A stretch of 64,000 bases of DNA from Dysidea avara (lineage: Eukaryota > Porifera > Demospongiae > Dictyoceratida > Dysideidae), in the NCBI RefSeq assembly GCF_963678975.1, contig NC_089281.1, forward strand, positions 22,497,375-22,561,374. The letters run 5' to 3'. The notes below the pieces were generated by a model. It was given only the letters and a program-made list of their open reading frames with translations, was not told where the DNA came from and made no database searches. The stretch's first letter is position 1. Each line of letters starts with the position of its first letter. Of the stretch, positions 50,101 through 61,078 are shown piece by piece. A program made the position numbers and the translations under genes.

Positions 50101-53100
50101 ATTGACCAAGCGAGACTAGCCAATGTGACTTGTAGAGGTACCTATTCCAAGTACAGAACATATAAACACATGAAAAGTAGGGTCACTATGGCCCAGGTCC
50201 GACAGTAACACAGACAGGGTACATACAATGGCCACTATTCTAACCATTATATTAACTCCTTTCACAAAATGCTCACAGTATATATTATACCAAGACCTCA
50301 AACAACTACAGTGTACATACAATGTCTCTATTGATGGAGGTGTCTTCAAACAAACACTGACTACAAAAGAAAACAAATTGTTAAAATGAGAAGAATTTCA
50401 CAAATAGCTGAGCCATTAACTCACACCATCCCCACAGCTTAGTGTGTAGCAAATCAACTTGTAAACAAAACACTAGTCTCCAAGACCAGTTTAATCAACA
50501 ATTGATAGTGTGAGCATTGTCGTTGCTATGTTTTGATGTCTTGCATTCCCACAGTACCTCAGTCACACTCAGTAACGATACACACAATTTAATTTTGACC
50601 TTGGACTACATATGTGACTGACTGAGCAAAAAACGGTCGTTTTTGCACATTGCTCGAATTCCACTTTATTGCATCTGATCTATAGTAACAAAAGAGTGGA
50701 CAGCCAAAATTTCAGCCTTTTATGATGAATAGTCTTGGAACAGTGATAAACTCGATTTGTACAGCAACAATACGGGAAATAAACTACAGGTGCTTAGATA
50801 ATCCATCATAACACACAATTGAAACAAGCTATGAAGATGGGACTTGGCTCAATCTGTGTACCATGAACTGGAAAATCAATGAAGGTGTAGTGTTTTCCCT
50901 GTACTCCTCTGTGTTGACAAAGATGAAGGCCATTCCAACTAAGAAATGACGACGGTGAATGTTTTATTTACCACATTGTAAATAAACACCCATAACTCAC
51001 GTATCCTTTACTGTGCGACCACGAAACAAAGATTTTCTTACTCTCCATAAACAGGCAAATCCAGTGATGCAAAGGTTTTATTGATTTAAGCTCAATTTCA
51101 GTGCATACGAACACAATTAAAGTGTGCATAAAATTTTCATGCAGCACACGTATTTTTATATTTCAATAGTTTATGGCAAAAGAAATTTTTTTGTGTGAAA
51201 ACAGTCAGTTTTCGCTCAGCGGGTCACATATATCAATCCTGTTTCATGGTGAACGTTGACCATTATCTAAAAGTTTTGGGATTGTATTGCACAAAAACTT
51301 GATGCAGGAAAATTTAGCAATGAGCATTTTGATAAGTAAAATTTTGACGAAATGCTTTAAGAGCATACACTAAATGTAAAATTTTGAGAGAGAAATTTTT
51401 TGACTATCTGCAGCGCTAGTCGTCATGCTGCTAAAACTTTATATAGTAATTCTCTTCTTAGCTAATAGCCAAAACATGACTAGATAATGGAAACTGCATA
51501 ACTGTGACCGGATCTGCAAGAATCCCACATGCTAGTGCAAACCTAATTTTTACAGTAAAACTGCATAAATCACTATGGATGAAATATTTACAAATTATAC
51601 TGTTGATTGTTTGAGTACTTGTTTTGAAGGTGCTAACAGCATAAACCTTGGTAGATTGGGTTGACCAAAGCAAGAGAAGTTCAAAAATTTTAGTTTTGTC
51701 TCAGTGACTCCCAAGGAGGCAGAAAACATGAACGTTATACTCTGCCTCACATTGGACAAGCGATTCACTCTTTAGTTTGTATTTTTTCCCTCAAGTTTTT
51801 GCTTTTGTCTTGGTCGTAGGAAAGACCGGGATGACATAACTTATCCACCAATGGATTAACCTGTTCATGGAGAATGTGATGTTGTAAGTTGCTCTCCATA
51901 GAGGACTGCACTTGTAAGTTATGACCATTTAGTTAAGCACTTGTAGTTTTGTTTTCCATATTATCACTATACAAATAGATCTTTGCACTGTGCCACTTTG
52001 TAGTGATATAGCTTCAAAAGTTCTTTGCTTTTAGGGCTAACAGTTCAGTTGACCATTTCTTTGGCTGTCTAGATATGAAAATGCACTACTGTGTGATGTT
52101 CTTGCAGATCTGGTCACAAATAACATGGTGGCATCGGTATACCTCTATAATGCTTACAGTCGTAACAATATCTTCAAACATCACTGATCAAAATGAACAC
52201 AGAAATCATACACCAGATCAACAACACTCCTACAAAGCCCCCCACTGGACAAATAACGTTAACATAATGTACGTACACTTTACATTTACATTCTTACATT
52301 GTACTGTGCATAACTTAATTTGTATGGATTGGACTGAAGTACCCAAATACATTCATAAAGCACATACAGTTGCCACCACAATACACTATGGTTGAATATC
52401 ACACCACAGAACAGACTGTTATATTTTATTGCATGCTAAAAACCTCACTGTGTATATATGCATGGTAACATCTAGAAATAACAACATTCATTCAAGTACA
52501 TGTGCACTTTGATCTTGTTAGCTCATGTAGCACCACTAAAAATTTCATTCATTAGCACTTAGATACAAAATTTGTTACATACATACCCCCTATGATGTAA
52601 CCGACTTGTCAGCAAAAAAAAACTATGTCAAGGAAGTACATCACACATAATATAGTGTTACCAAAGACACTGGTACTAGTTGGTACCAGTTAATACTGTC
52701 AACAGCTATCTTATTTAGGAGTTAATCATAATCATGATTAACTTCCTTGGCTTCCTAAGCCAAGTACACAGCATTAAAAATAACACTGAAAGCATTGCTG
52801 TCTCCCAAATAAGTAAGAATAGGATGGCTAAAATTAGTGCACTCTCACCTCATAGGCAGCTTGACGCATAAACTGTTTGGCAGGTTGTCTCCAAATAGCT
52901 GGAACTGTTATGACCCAGCGAATGTCTTCATTGACGATCCGTGTTGATGACTGGTCTGACAATTCTTGTAGACAATGCTCCTTGAAGAATCGCAGTGCAT
53001 GAGAGAAGACTTTAAGTGCCAGCACTCTCTTCCCATTGGCAGCCTGTATTTCCACTCCTTTATGTAAATCCTAAGAAATACATTTTATGAGATTTAATAT

Positions 53101-53525
53101 GTGCAGCAACTTAATTAGAAGCCACATGCACAAAGTACCTGGCTAGAATGCAAGGTCATTTTAAACTTCTCGAAATAATACCACTTCTTAGCTTCAGCTT
53201 CTTCTAAATCATGGTAAACATCTCGAGCTCCAAATCCAAAAGAGTGGAAGTCTCCGTTGGGCTTTAGTAACAAAGTTGTAGGTGTCTTGTGGTTGGTCAC
53301 ACCAGGATCGCCTCCTTCCCACTTTCGCATTATATGAATGCTTTCCGGATCACGCGTAAACGAGAACGCATAACCACTGTACGTAGTGCCAAAGTCGATT
53401 GCAGCAACCACGAAATGACTCTCAGTTGATTCTGATAAGCTGCCGTTGTCATTGGAGCGTTGACCCGACGAAGAACTATTCGAAAGACGGTCTGAGGAAT
53501 TCTTCTTAATAATGCCACTTGCCAT
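41164..53525 (-). CDS. HSPA12-type HSP70-like ATPase, copy A
   Basis: A member of the HSPA12A/B branch of the HSP70 superfamily, which keeps the actin-like ATPase fold but has a divergent C-terminus without the usual peptide-binding domain. Three phase-0 exons, 53139-53525, 52849-53070 and 41164-42453, give 632 residues (vertebrate HSPA12 is about 680). After a Ser/Asn-rich N-terminus, the phosphate-1 loop [13 protein letters not shown] is at about 42-54. [19 protein letters not shown] lies in exon 2. [10 protein letters not shown] opens exon 3, phosphate-2 [13 protein letters not shown] is at 274-286 and the adenosine motif VGGFAES at 441-447. The start is the only ATG upstream of the ATPase in the frame. 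Intron 2 is 10.4 kb and hosts a LINE and several repeats. It is divergent from copy B, 194 bp away, with introns at the same positions, so the pair arose by inverted duplication (inference). Confidence 0.93.
42943..43190. repeat. Decayed pogo/Tigger-like fragment with the dispersed motif
   Basis: TACAGTGGATCCTCAGTTACA at 42942 has a TA plus CAGTGG end. The interior holds ACTCTAATAGAACAT, CTTTAATAGAATGCAC and ATCTAATTGAATAGTCAC units, as in the better-preserved element at 7135. No right end identified. Confidence 0.4.
43391..46420 (-). pseudogene. Decayed non-LTR retrotransposon (LINE) with endonuclease and reverse transcriptase
   Basis: Read on the minus strand, broken frames follow the order of a Jockey/CR1-type ORF2. 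An apurinic-type endonuclease N-terminus comes first ([24 protein letters not shown]; 46031-46342), then its C-terminus ([26 protein letters not shown]; 45460-45801). A linker follows at 45168-45380. The reverse transcriptase runs from 45139 to about 44345 ([46 protein letters not shown]) and on from 44373 to 43810 ([42 protein letters not shown]). The tail frame is 43423-43737 (IRLWNTLPP). Stops and frame changes separate the pieces, so it is inactive. An (AAT)n tract at about 43391-43405 fits a LINE 3' tail. It sits in the same sense as HSPA12 copy A, inside its intron 2. Confidence 0.9.
46979..47121. repeat. Tc1/mariner-type miniature element, 143 bp
   Basis: Ends CAGTGGAACCTGTCTAA and TTAAAGACAGGTTCCACTG-like (CTAAAGACAGGTTCCACTG) are inverted. 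TA follows the right end, while the left flank is AA, so the duplication is imperfect. In HSPA12 copy A intron 2. Confidence 0.7.
48230..48789. mobile_element. hAT-like miniature element, 560 bp
   Basis: Begins TAGTGTTGTACCGATAATCG and ends CGGTAAACGTGAAGGGTGCA followed by ACACTA, giving inverted TAGTGTTG ends and mirrored ATAATCGG blocks. Flanks AAAATGTT (48222-48229) and AAAATATT (48790-48797) match at seven of eight bases, consistent with an aged 8-bp hAT duplication. Confidence 0.75.
48898..49035. repeat. Near-palindrome, about 140 bp
   Basis: CTAATTAAGGGGTGTGGCAA at the left is mirrored by TTGTCACGCTCTTTAATTAG at the right, with further symmetry in TTTTTAAAAATCA / AATTTTTAAAATC and a GCGAAACAG/CTCGCGAGAC centre. 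The centre is CpG-bearing compared with its surroundings. Confidence 0.65.
50611..51230. repeat. Miniature element with TATGTGAC ends, 620 bp
   Basis: TATGTGACTGACTGAGCAAA at the left is mirrored by TTTTCGCTCAGCGGGTCACA plus TA at the right, with a mirrored AACNGTCNTTTT block inside. Same end class as 1739, 14350 and 29103. In HSPA12 copy A intron 2. Confidence 0.75.
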
Positions 53526-53719
53526 TGTTGCAGACAGCTTTTAGCAACATGCAGAGAGAAATTTCGAAGGAAGCCTTTAGTCACTTCACAATTCAAGCTT
53601 TAATTATTTTCGCGTAAAAATTTCTTTTTGATAATTACAAACTTTTGCGTAAACCCTTGGAGTCAAATCGTCTGTGTCATTACGTGGGCGAGTTTAATGT
53701 TTTTCCGATAGCTTTTTCA
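53526..53719. promoter_or_regulatory. Shared 194-bp divergent promoter of the HSPA12 pair
   Basis: The two start codons face away from each other across only 194 bp, so 5' UTRs and core promoters must overlap or share elements. GAAATTTCGAAGGAA at 53558-53572 contains an inverted GAA-NN-TTC pair plus a nearby GAA, resembling a heat-shock element, though not the exact three-unit spacing. The words TTTTCGCGTAAA and CTTTTGCGTAAA recur about 29 bp apart at about 53613 and 53642. No TATA box stands out. Confidence 0.5.
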
Positions 53720-56700
53720 ATGGCTTTGATTAAAGGCAGTCCAAAATTCGTAAGATATATTACTCCAAAATCACTGAAAAGGACCATCAAGAGGCATAAA
53801 AGTGCTGGAAATGTAACTCAAACTGCTGGAACAACTGGATTTGACTTGGACAGCATTCCACTGAATGATTGTTTAAAGTCTGCGACGCTTCGAGGCTCAG
53901 CCCCGCCCGAGAGCTCGTACCAGTGCCCCTACCGGGTAGTATCAGCCATAGACTTTGGAACCACGTACAGTGGATATGCGTACGCTTTCAGAGAGCGTCC
54001 AGATGACATCCATCTAATGCGAAGGACTGATTCCAACGAACCAGGCTTCGGCTATCACAAGGTTCCGTGCATACTGCTGCTGGATGAAAATGGTGTGTTT
54101 GACTCGTTTGGAAACGAGGCAAGGGAAAGATATCACGATATGGACGAGGAAACAGCCAGAAGATGCTACTATTTTGAGAAGTTTAAGCTAGCATTACACT
54201 TTACTGAGGTACATTCATCATTTTAATGCTATTATTTGATCAAGTAAATTGTCCACTTTTTATCCCTTGCTGTAGGATCTGCATCGTAATCTTGAAGTAC
54301 GAGCTGCAAGCGGCAGAAGCATGCTGGCAGCTACTGTATTTGCACATGCAATGAGATACTTTGGTAAATGTTGCCTTCAGGAGCTACAAGAACAGACCAC
54401 GTCTCCTGCAGTGACTGTGGAAGACATTCAATGGGTGATAACTGTGCCAGCTATTTGGAGGCAATCTGCCAAACAATTTATGAGACATGCTGCTCTCCAG
54501 GTTAGCTTGCAGACGCTACAGTGGTCTATCTTGTGGTATGTTGTGTGGTTTGCTGCATGCTGTGCTGGGTGCATTGTTGTCATAGTAGTAATAGTTATCT
54601 CATGACATTAAACTGTTATGGTTAATATTATGAGTATGTGAACATTCTAGCATGCAAGCTTTGTGTCTCCTGCAGAGGGGATGACGGAAACCTTGGCCAA
54701 TGTCATGATTTAGTTAATGTTCACTAAATCAGGCCACATAAACTTAGTTATTCTCATCCACGTGTACCAGAATAATAAAAAAGCTCAAAATAGTGGGTTC
54801 CTTGGATACTGGTACCATTATCCGATTATTTGATACTGATATTTGTTTAACCAATATAAACATTTATATTTACCAAAACTTAGATTCAGTATGTTTTGTG
54901 TAATACTCTATTTCATCTAATGATGTTTTACTGATGTGCTACATATAAACTATAGTCAAATAGATCCAACTAAGGCCTACACAGTAATTGTCATATCTGA
55001 GCTAGATGATGTGTTACATTGTAAAATAAAGTACTCCAGCTAGATTTACCACATTAACATGAGTGCAAACTTGTATAGTATCTGGCACGGTTGCACCTTC
55101 ATACTGTCAATACATTCATTAGCTACACTTTTGCTACTTATTTCCTGCCATAGGTATGTATATATAGTTCTAGTCTGGTGCTGCTAAATCTTAAGCTACT
55201 GGCTTATTGATGAGTTTGGTGGTGCTTATTGTTAAAAGGTTTGTACACTGGACTTGAGCATACCACCACTACAAAATCAATCAGATCACAGCATTTGCAA
55301 TTACTACAGAAGTTGGAGTCACGCACATGCATGAATAAATTGGTTAAAACCCACAATACAACCACTATAGTCTATAAATAAAGCTATGGCACTTGTACCC
55401 CGTTGACAGCTAGGTGCCTGTAAAGTCAACACTTCACTATAGTTACAGGCATGCTGTGACTTACCAAGTAGGGGTTTTGTAAGTTAAATGTAAAAATCCA
55501 TCTATTAAAGCATTGTGAGTGTCTGTGCTGCATGCATTAGTACAGTATGATCAGAAATAATTTATTTTGTGTCTCTCAACAGGCTGGTCTCATCAGTGCT
55601 GATAACCCCAGCCAGTTGATCATTGCCCTCGAGCCTGAGGCAGCTTCAATTTACTGTAGAACGTTGAAGTACTTTGACTGTGTCAATGACCAATCCCCAG
55701 ATATCCCATCTCCTTTGTTGGAAGCACGAAGGCTCACACCTGAGAATACAAGATACAGTAGTTTTTCAGGCTTGTATTCATCACCACCATGCAGTCCTTT
55801 GAATAGCTCAGGTAACAGCAGCCAATCGTCGGTGTTCTCCTCCTGGAGTCCTCCTCCAACCACGAAAAGGTATCTTGGCCCTCGTTCTCATTCTGTGTCT
55901 TCAATAGACAGAAGAAAGAAAGTAGCTTGTATTCAGTGTGGCACAAGATACATGGTTGCTGATTGTGGAGGTGGTACCATTGACTTGACTGTGCATCAGT
56001 TAGAAGATGGAGGGTGGTTAAAGGAGCTGTATCGAGCTTCTGGTGGGCCTTGGGGTTCAACTGGTATTGATCAACAATTTGAACTTCTGATTGGTGACAT
56101 TTTTGGACGAGATTTCATGATGCATTACAAAAGCAGATGCCCTGTTGGTTGGATGGAGTTAATGTGTGGATTCGAAGCCAAGAAAAAATCTGCCAACACA
56201 ACTAAGTGTGTCCCAGTTAATATCTCATTACCGTTTTCATTCATAGATCAGTTCAAGAAGTTCACACGTAAAAGTGTAGAGCAAGCTATCCAGGCACACA
56301 ACTGTAGTGACATATCTTGGTCCTCACAAGGGATGTTAAGATTGCATACACATGCTCTACTCTCCCTTTTCAATCCACCAATTACAACTATCATTCAAGA
56401 CATTATAGCCATCTTACAGAAGCCAGAACTTATTGGAATCAAGTATTTGTTTATAGTCGGAGGCTTTGCCGAATCACAAGTCTTACAAGAAAGAATTCAT
56501 AAAGCACTGCTAAGTGAGATCACCATTCCCCCTCGTCTCATTGTTCCTCAAGAGACCAGTCTCACAACACTAAAAGGAGCTGTGATGTTTGGACTTCAGC
56601 CAACAATTGTGAGAGTACGAAGATCAGCCATGACTTATGGTGTTGGCATTTTAAACAAGTTTGTTCCAGGTAAACATCCCGAAGACAAGAAAGTCTACAA

Positions 56701-57046
56701 AGGTGGAGAAGCTTGGTGTTCTGATATATTTGACACATACGTGTTTGCTGATCAGCCCATAACTCATGGTGACACTGTTACCAGAAGCTATACACCTGCA
56801 CAAAGCAATTTACAAGAAACTGTCATCACTATTTGTGCATCTGAAAAAGAGTTTGTCCAATATGTGACTGATGTTGGAGTGAAGAAAGTTGCCGAGCTTA
56901 AGTTGCAGATGCCAGGTAGTACCAGAGGGAAGCCAAGGGAACTACAGCTAACAATGATGTTTGGTAATACTGAAATTACTGTACAAGCAGTGGACCGATC
57001 AAGTGGACAAATTGCGCATGCCTTTGTAGACTTCCTGCAGAGGTAA
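53720..57046 (+). CDS. HSPA12-type HSP70-like ATPase, copy B
   Basis: Paralogue of the divergent copy A. Three phase-0 exons, 53720-54208, 54276-54500 and 55583-57046, encode 725 residues. The first ATG in the frame after an upstream TTG-opened stretch is at 53720 (MALIKGSPKFVRY). Residues 1-70 are a basic then Ser/Thr-rich tail. Phosphate-1 [14 protein letters not shown] is at about 75-88, [19 protein letters not shown] in exon 2, [10 protein letters not shown] at about 255-264, phosphate-2 VADCGGGTIDLTV at about 363-375, and VGGFAES near the start of the last third. A Ser/Pro-rich insertion of about 85 residues (about 270-356, with SSPPCSPLNSSGNSSQSS) separates the connect-1 and phosphate-2 motifs; copy A has a much shorter linker there. 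The stop is 162 bp from the REC8 stop on the other strand. Confidence 0.93.
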
Positions 57047-57208
57047 CTTTTGTGTGTGTGTTTTTTAAAGCATTAATGTCACAAATCCACATATACTAGT
57101 ATGTATGCATGACATTGTATGTATATGTAAATACAATATACAAGTTTAAAAATTCACAAGATACAAATTTAAAATGCCATGTTTATATAATTTTACCACT
57201 TGGAAGTT

Positions 57209-60200
57209 TCAAAACTCAGACCCCTTAGAAATGATGATGTCACCATAAGGAACATCCTGGTGAACACAGAGGACTTGCTTTGATGCCAAGGCTAACAACA
57301 TACATGCTATTAAATACCTGTATACTGTGAGTGAATGCTTGTGTACCTAGTATTTGTGAAAATCTTTTAGCTGCTATTTTTCTTAAACATGGCTGTGGTA
57401 AAAGGCTAGAAAAGTGGATATCATCTTTGCCCTCCATCGTGTGAACGACTTCCCTAATGAAGACACTCAATTACAGTTGAGGCAAATGTTATAGTTACCG
57501 AAGTGCATCATGTAACTGTACATTGTGACCACTAGTGACACTAGTATCACTTTCAATATCTGAATCATCTAGGCTAGGCAAACTGATATCTCCTGTCGTA
57601 CAACATACATAATCTGGTACGCACAGTTATAATTGTACCTATATCCATGTCAAATTCTGGCTCATCCATTATTGGAGAGAGGTTCCCCACTGGAACAACT
57701 GCCTGGTGAGGCGTTTTATGCCTGCTACAATGAGTGTATACGTACTATAAGCAAGCAGGTAGCATGGCTGCATACCTCTGAGTTGATGTAATCTCAAATT
57801 CATAATTGCCCTGAGTACTCAACAAGGATGAAGACTGATCTAAAATGACGACATGTAGACATTAAATATCAAGTACCATTTGTGATCTACCATTGACTGG
57901 TGTCAGTTGGGATAGTCCTCCTTCCCTAGATTCCTCATACGAAGCTGTGCTGATGGAGTACTGACCCCTCAGTATTTCCACTGAAGATTCTGAGCCATCT
58001 TCTATATCATGTATTGTCTAAATGACAAGCCATTTGGTTAATGTATACATACAAATATCACAATAGCGTACCTCAAAAGGGTAATCTAGTGTGTGAACAC
58101 AAAACATGAAAAAAAAAAGTTGAGCATAATTGACAGTAAAATTGTCATACCAAATAATTCATCCTTAGGTATACTAGCATTTCGCTTCCATATCTCATCT
58201 AAATGAAAGGCTCCTATGACAAATATAACATGTAAAAATACAATTGTACAACATGTAGTATGATAATATATACCTTTATGAATAACAGAAAAACAGTTGT
58301 TATCAAATAGTTCTTTTGGCTTGGCTCTACTGCACAACTGTTCTTTCTGCAAGTAAAGTACACACTAGTACACAATACCTCAGTGCTAGAATAGAGCTCT
58401 GACCAATTTCAGCAGTTGGCCAACCAACACCCATTTTGGTTACAGGTACATAAGGAAGCATTAAACAACCTATGAAAAAGTTTCTATCTCCAAAGATTGC
58501 TGACCCTTGTTCCTAGCACTGGGATACTATTGTATGATCTACTCACTGACTGAAGTAAGCATTCAGGAGTTCTCAGACAGTCAGAAATGCTGGTGTCACT
58601 CAAAACACGTTCCTTATCTCGACGAATTCTACGATTGTGCAATCGCCTGTGTCTCAGTGGCCGTTGAACATGGTCAGGAGTGAGTTCTTCAAGCACAAAC
58701 TTTGTAGGACTCGACACTAGAGGAGCTAAACAACAACATGACTACAGAAAACAAGATCTCCTTGTTGTCTGTGACATAAGTACCACCCCCTCACTACAAA
58801 AGCATGTATCATCATTCCCTAGGAGCAATGTGATTACAGCGGTGTAGCTACATTTGAGGTATCTGCCTTGTTAATAGTAAGGACATTGTGTTTGATTTTT
58901 TATACAGGCAAAGATTGAGATAGACACTCTAATAGAACAGTCAGGAATTCTGATAGAGCAGTCACATTAACCGTGACTCTGCTTCAATTGCCCACTGATC
59001 TTTTTTCAGACACGCATACTTTGGGTTTGCAAAATTTCCCTTTGTACAGTAAAAGAAACCTACATTCCCTCAAGTCTAAGGCAGTACTACAGTTGAATAA
59101 TCTAACTGTATTTCCTGAAGTACATATCTGAGCTATTCTAACAGTGGTGGCAGACATTTGCTGACCAAACCATTTTCCTGGACAGACCTTTACGTGATCA
59201 GAAATGAGACAAAAAAAGGACAAAGGAAAGTCCATATAACATATATTGTATCTCCTGCAGTACACCAAAAGGTATAGTCTGGCCCAACTAAAAATCAAGC
59301 CTGTAATGTTTGCCATTACTGAGTATATTTGACAATCAGTCATAAAAATCTTTCACAAAATAAAGTAGTGTTTTTCAGTACAAGCCCATCCATTACTGAA
59401 GGCCTTGCTAGATATATGCTACCATCTTACTTTCTTCTAGCTGTCTTAAAGAGCCACTTGCTTCATCATACAAGAGCACAGAATCATTATGAGGATCACA
59501 ATGAACATTCATTGTCTCCAAATCACTAGACAGTTGTAATACAAGAAGCTAGTATAGTGTTGTGTATTCATGTGTAACACATTACCCAATAGTAGCAGGC
59601 TGTTCATCTGCATTCTCATGTTGATCAAACTGTAGACAGGCGTCACCAAAATTGTCATCGTCATCCATAATCTATTGATAAGTGTTATTTGACACATTAA
59701 TGTGTCCACTACATACACTTACAGATGTTGAGCAACTTGGAAAGTCTTCCTCTTCCAGTGTTATGTCTCTCAGATCAGCAGTTTGAGAGTCTAAGGATGC
59801 AGGTGCTTGTTGAATATACAGACACATGTTTGTACAATTAAATAGTACCTGATATTGTCTGAAATTCACTTTCCTAAAAATATACCATGTAAAATTTATG
59901 TGATAATGCTACAAGTTAACATACTGATGGGAACTCAAAATCACTTATGGACATGTTCAAGACATCCGCAGTGCTCGATAATAACCACGCATTGAAGTGA
60001 GCAAACGGGTCACGCAGGGTCACAGCCTCCAATCTGGATGGAAAAATAAACAAGTAAAGGTCACTACAACAAGTGAAACACAGCACCTATTCTTTGCTTT
60101 TGCAGGTGGCAAATTAATGCTGTTATTGTCCTTCTTCTTAAGGCTCTCCCAAACATGTCGTAGATCAACTACCAAGATACAAAGCCACACCACATTACAT

Positions 60201-60702
60201 GTGATGTTTTGTGTAACCAACAACTACTAGATTAGAAACATACAATACAGTATGAATTACTAACCTAGTAAAAAATACATTTGCTTTGAAAACACACGGG
60301 AAATTCCAAGGAGCAGTTTTGATGATAATCGCAGAGCATATGGTCTTGAAGGCTCCATAATTTCATCACTAAACAAAAACTATATTATACAAAACAATGA
60401 ACCCTCTCATACCATATCTTCATAATGTTGATGCTGAAATACTCTCGCTTTGTCAAAGCAATGCTACCAGCTCCATCAAAATTAGCTGCAATCCTTAAAA
60501 TAAAAAAACAAAAAGGTATCGTAACACTGCATATCAAAAAGTACATACAGCCTTAGAGGTACTTATCATGTACAATAACAAGCTGCAGTACCAAACTCTT
60601 CATAAAAGTCCCAAGAAACACGTTATTTGCACTGGCCAATACAACTTACCATATCAACCCAAGCTTGCCCTTCTTAGACAGAATCTCAGAACAATAAAAC
60701 AT
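57209..60702 (-). CDS. REC8: Meiotic cohesin kleisin, REC8 type
   Basis: Kleisin subunit that closes the cohesin ring, expected in the nucleus during meiosis. Nineteen exons agree in phase: 60650-60702, 60413-60493, 60265-60368, 60087-60168, 59925-60033, 59849-59873, 59723-59805, 59586-59671, 59431-59525, 58547-58725, 58274-58346, 58151-58213, 58072-58085 (14 nt), 57891-58017, 57776-57839, 57639-57721, 57499-57592, 57347-57453 and 57209-57306. They sum to 539 residues; human REC8 is about 547. The N-terminus reads MFYCSEILSKKGKLGLIWIA, then LTKREYFSINIMKICDEI, LLLGISRVFSKQMYFLLVD and an EAVTLRDPF segment. The C-terminal winged helix reads FSSLLPQPCLRKIAAKRF..VCVH..VPYGDIIISKGSEF. The KREY..N..K.C.EI pattern favours REC8 over mitotic RAD21, though this needs a tree. 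The middle is acidic and poorly conserved. The 58547/58346 junction was chosen only because it keeps phase and length. Confidence 0.85.
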
Positions 60703-61078
60703 TCCAAACGAAACACTCTAAAGTATAAACTTAGTGTATAGGTCACAAAAGTACTAGTACAGTAAACAAACAGGTCACAGCTCAATTAATTGTTAACAGT
60801 AGACAGTACTAGTATTTAGCACCAACTTTTCACTGTTCCGCCTATGGCGAATACGCAGTGGCGGGTGTTCGGTGTACTGTCTTCATTTGCTGTTGGCTAA
60901 ATTTGACGCGGGTCGGTGTTTCCAAAAATCCGCCAACTTCATTCCGCGAGAACAGCGCGCTCTCTCCAAAACCCAAACCCACAATTCATTGTAAATTGTA
61001 TTTAATATTTCACAGGGAGTCCGTGGCTTATTGAACGTGGAGTCCTGTACATAGATACAAATATACACAATTTATAAA

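Larger units (their letters stand above)
46421..52848. other. Rest of HSPA12 copy A intron 2; repeats only
   Basis: Apart from the repeats listed separately (46979, 48230, 48898 and 50611), this stretch has short open frames with no protein-like content and a small (CAGT)n run at about 49938-49960. I found no nested gene. Confidence 0.5.

Noticed and set aside
57209-60702. Calling this gene mitotic RAD21 instead of REC8
   Set aside because: The KREY..N..K.C.EI pattern and overall length fit REC8 better; a phylogeny could still overturn this.
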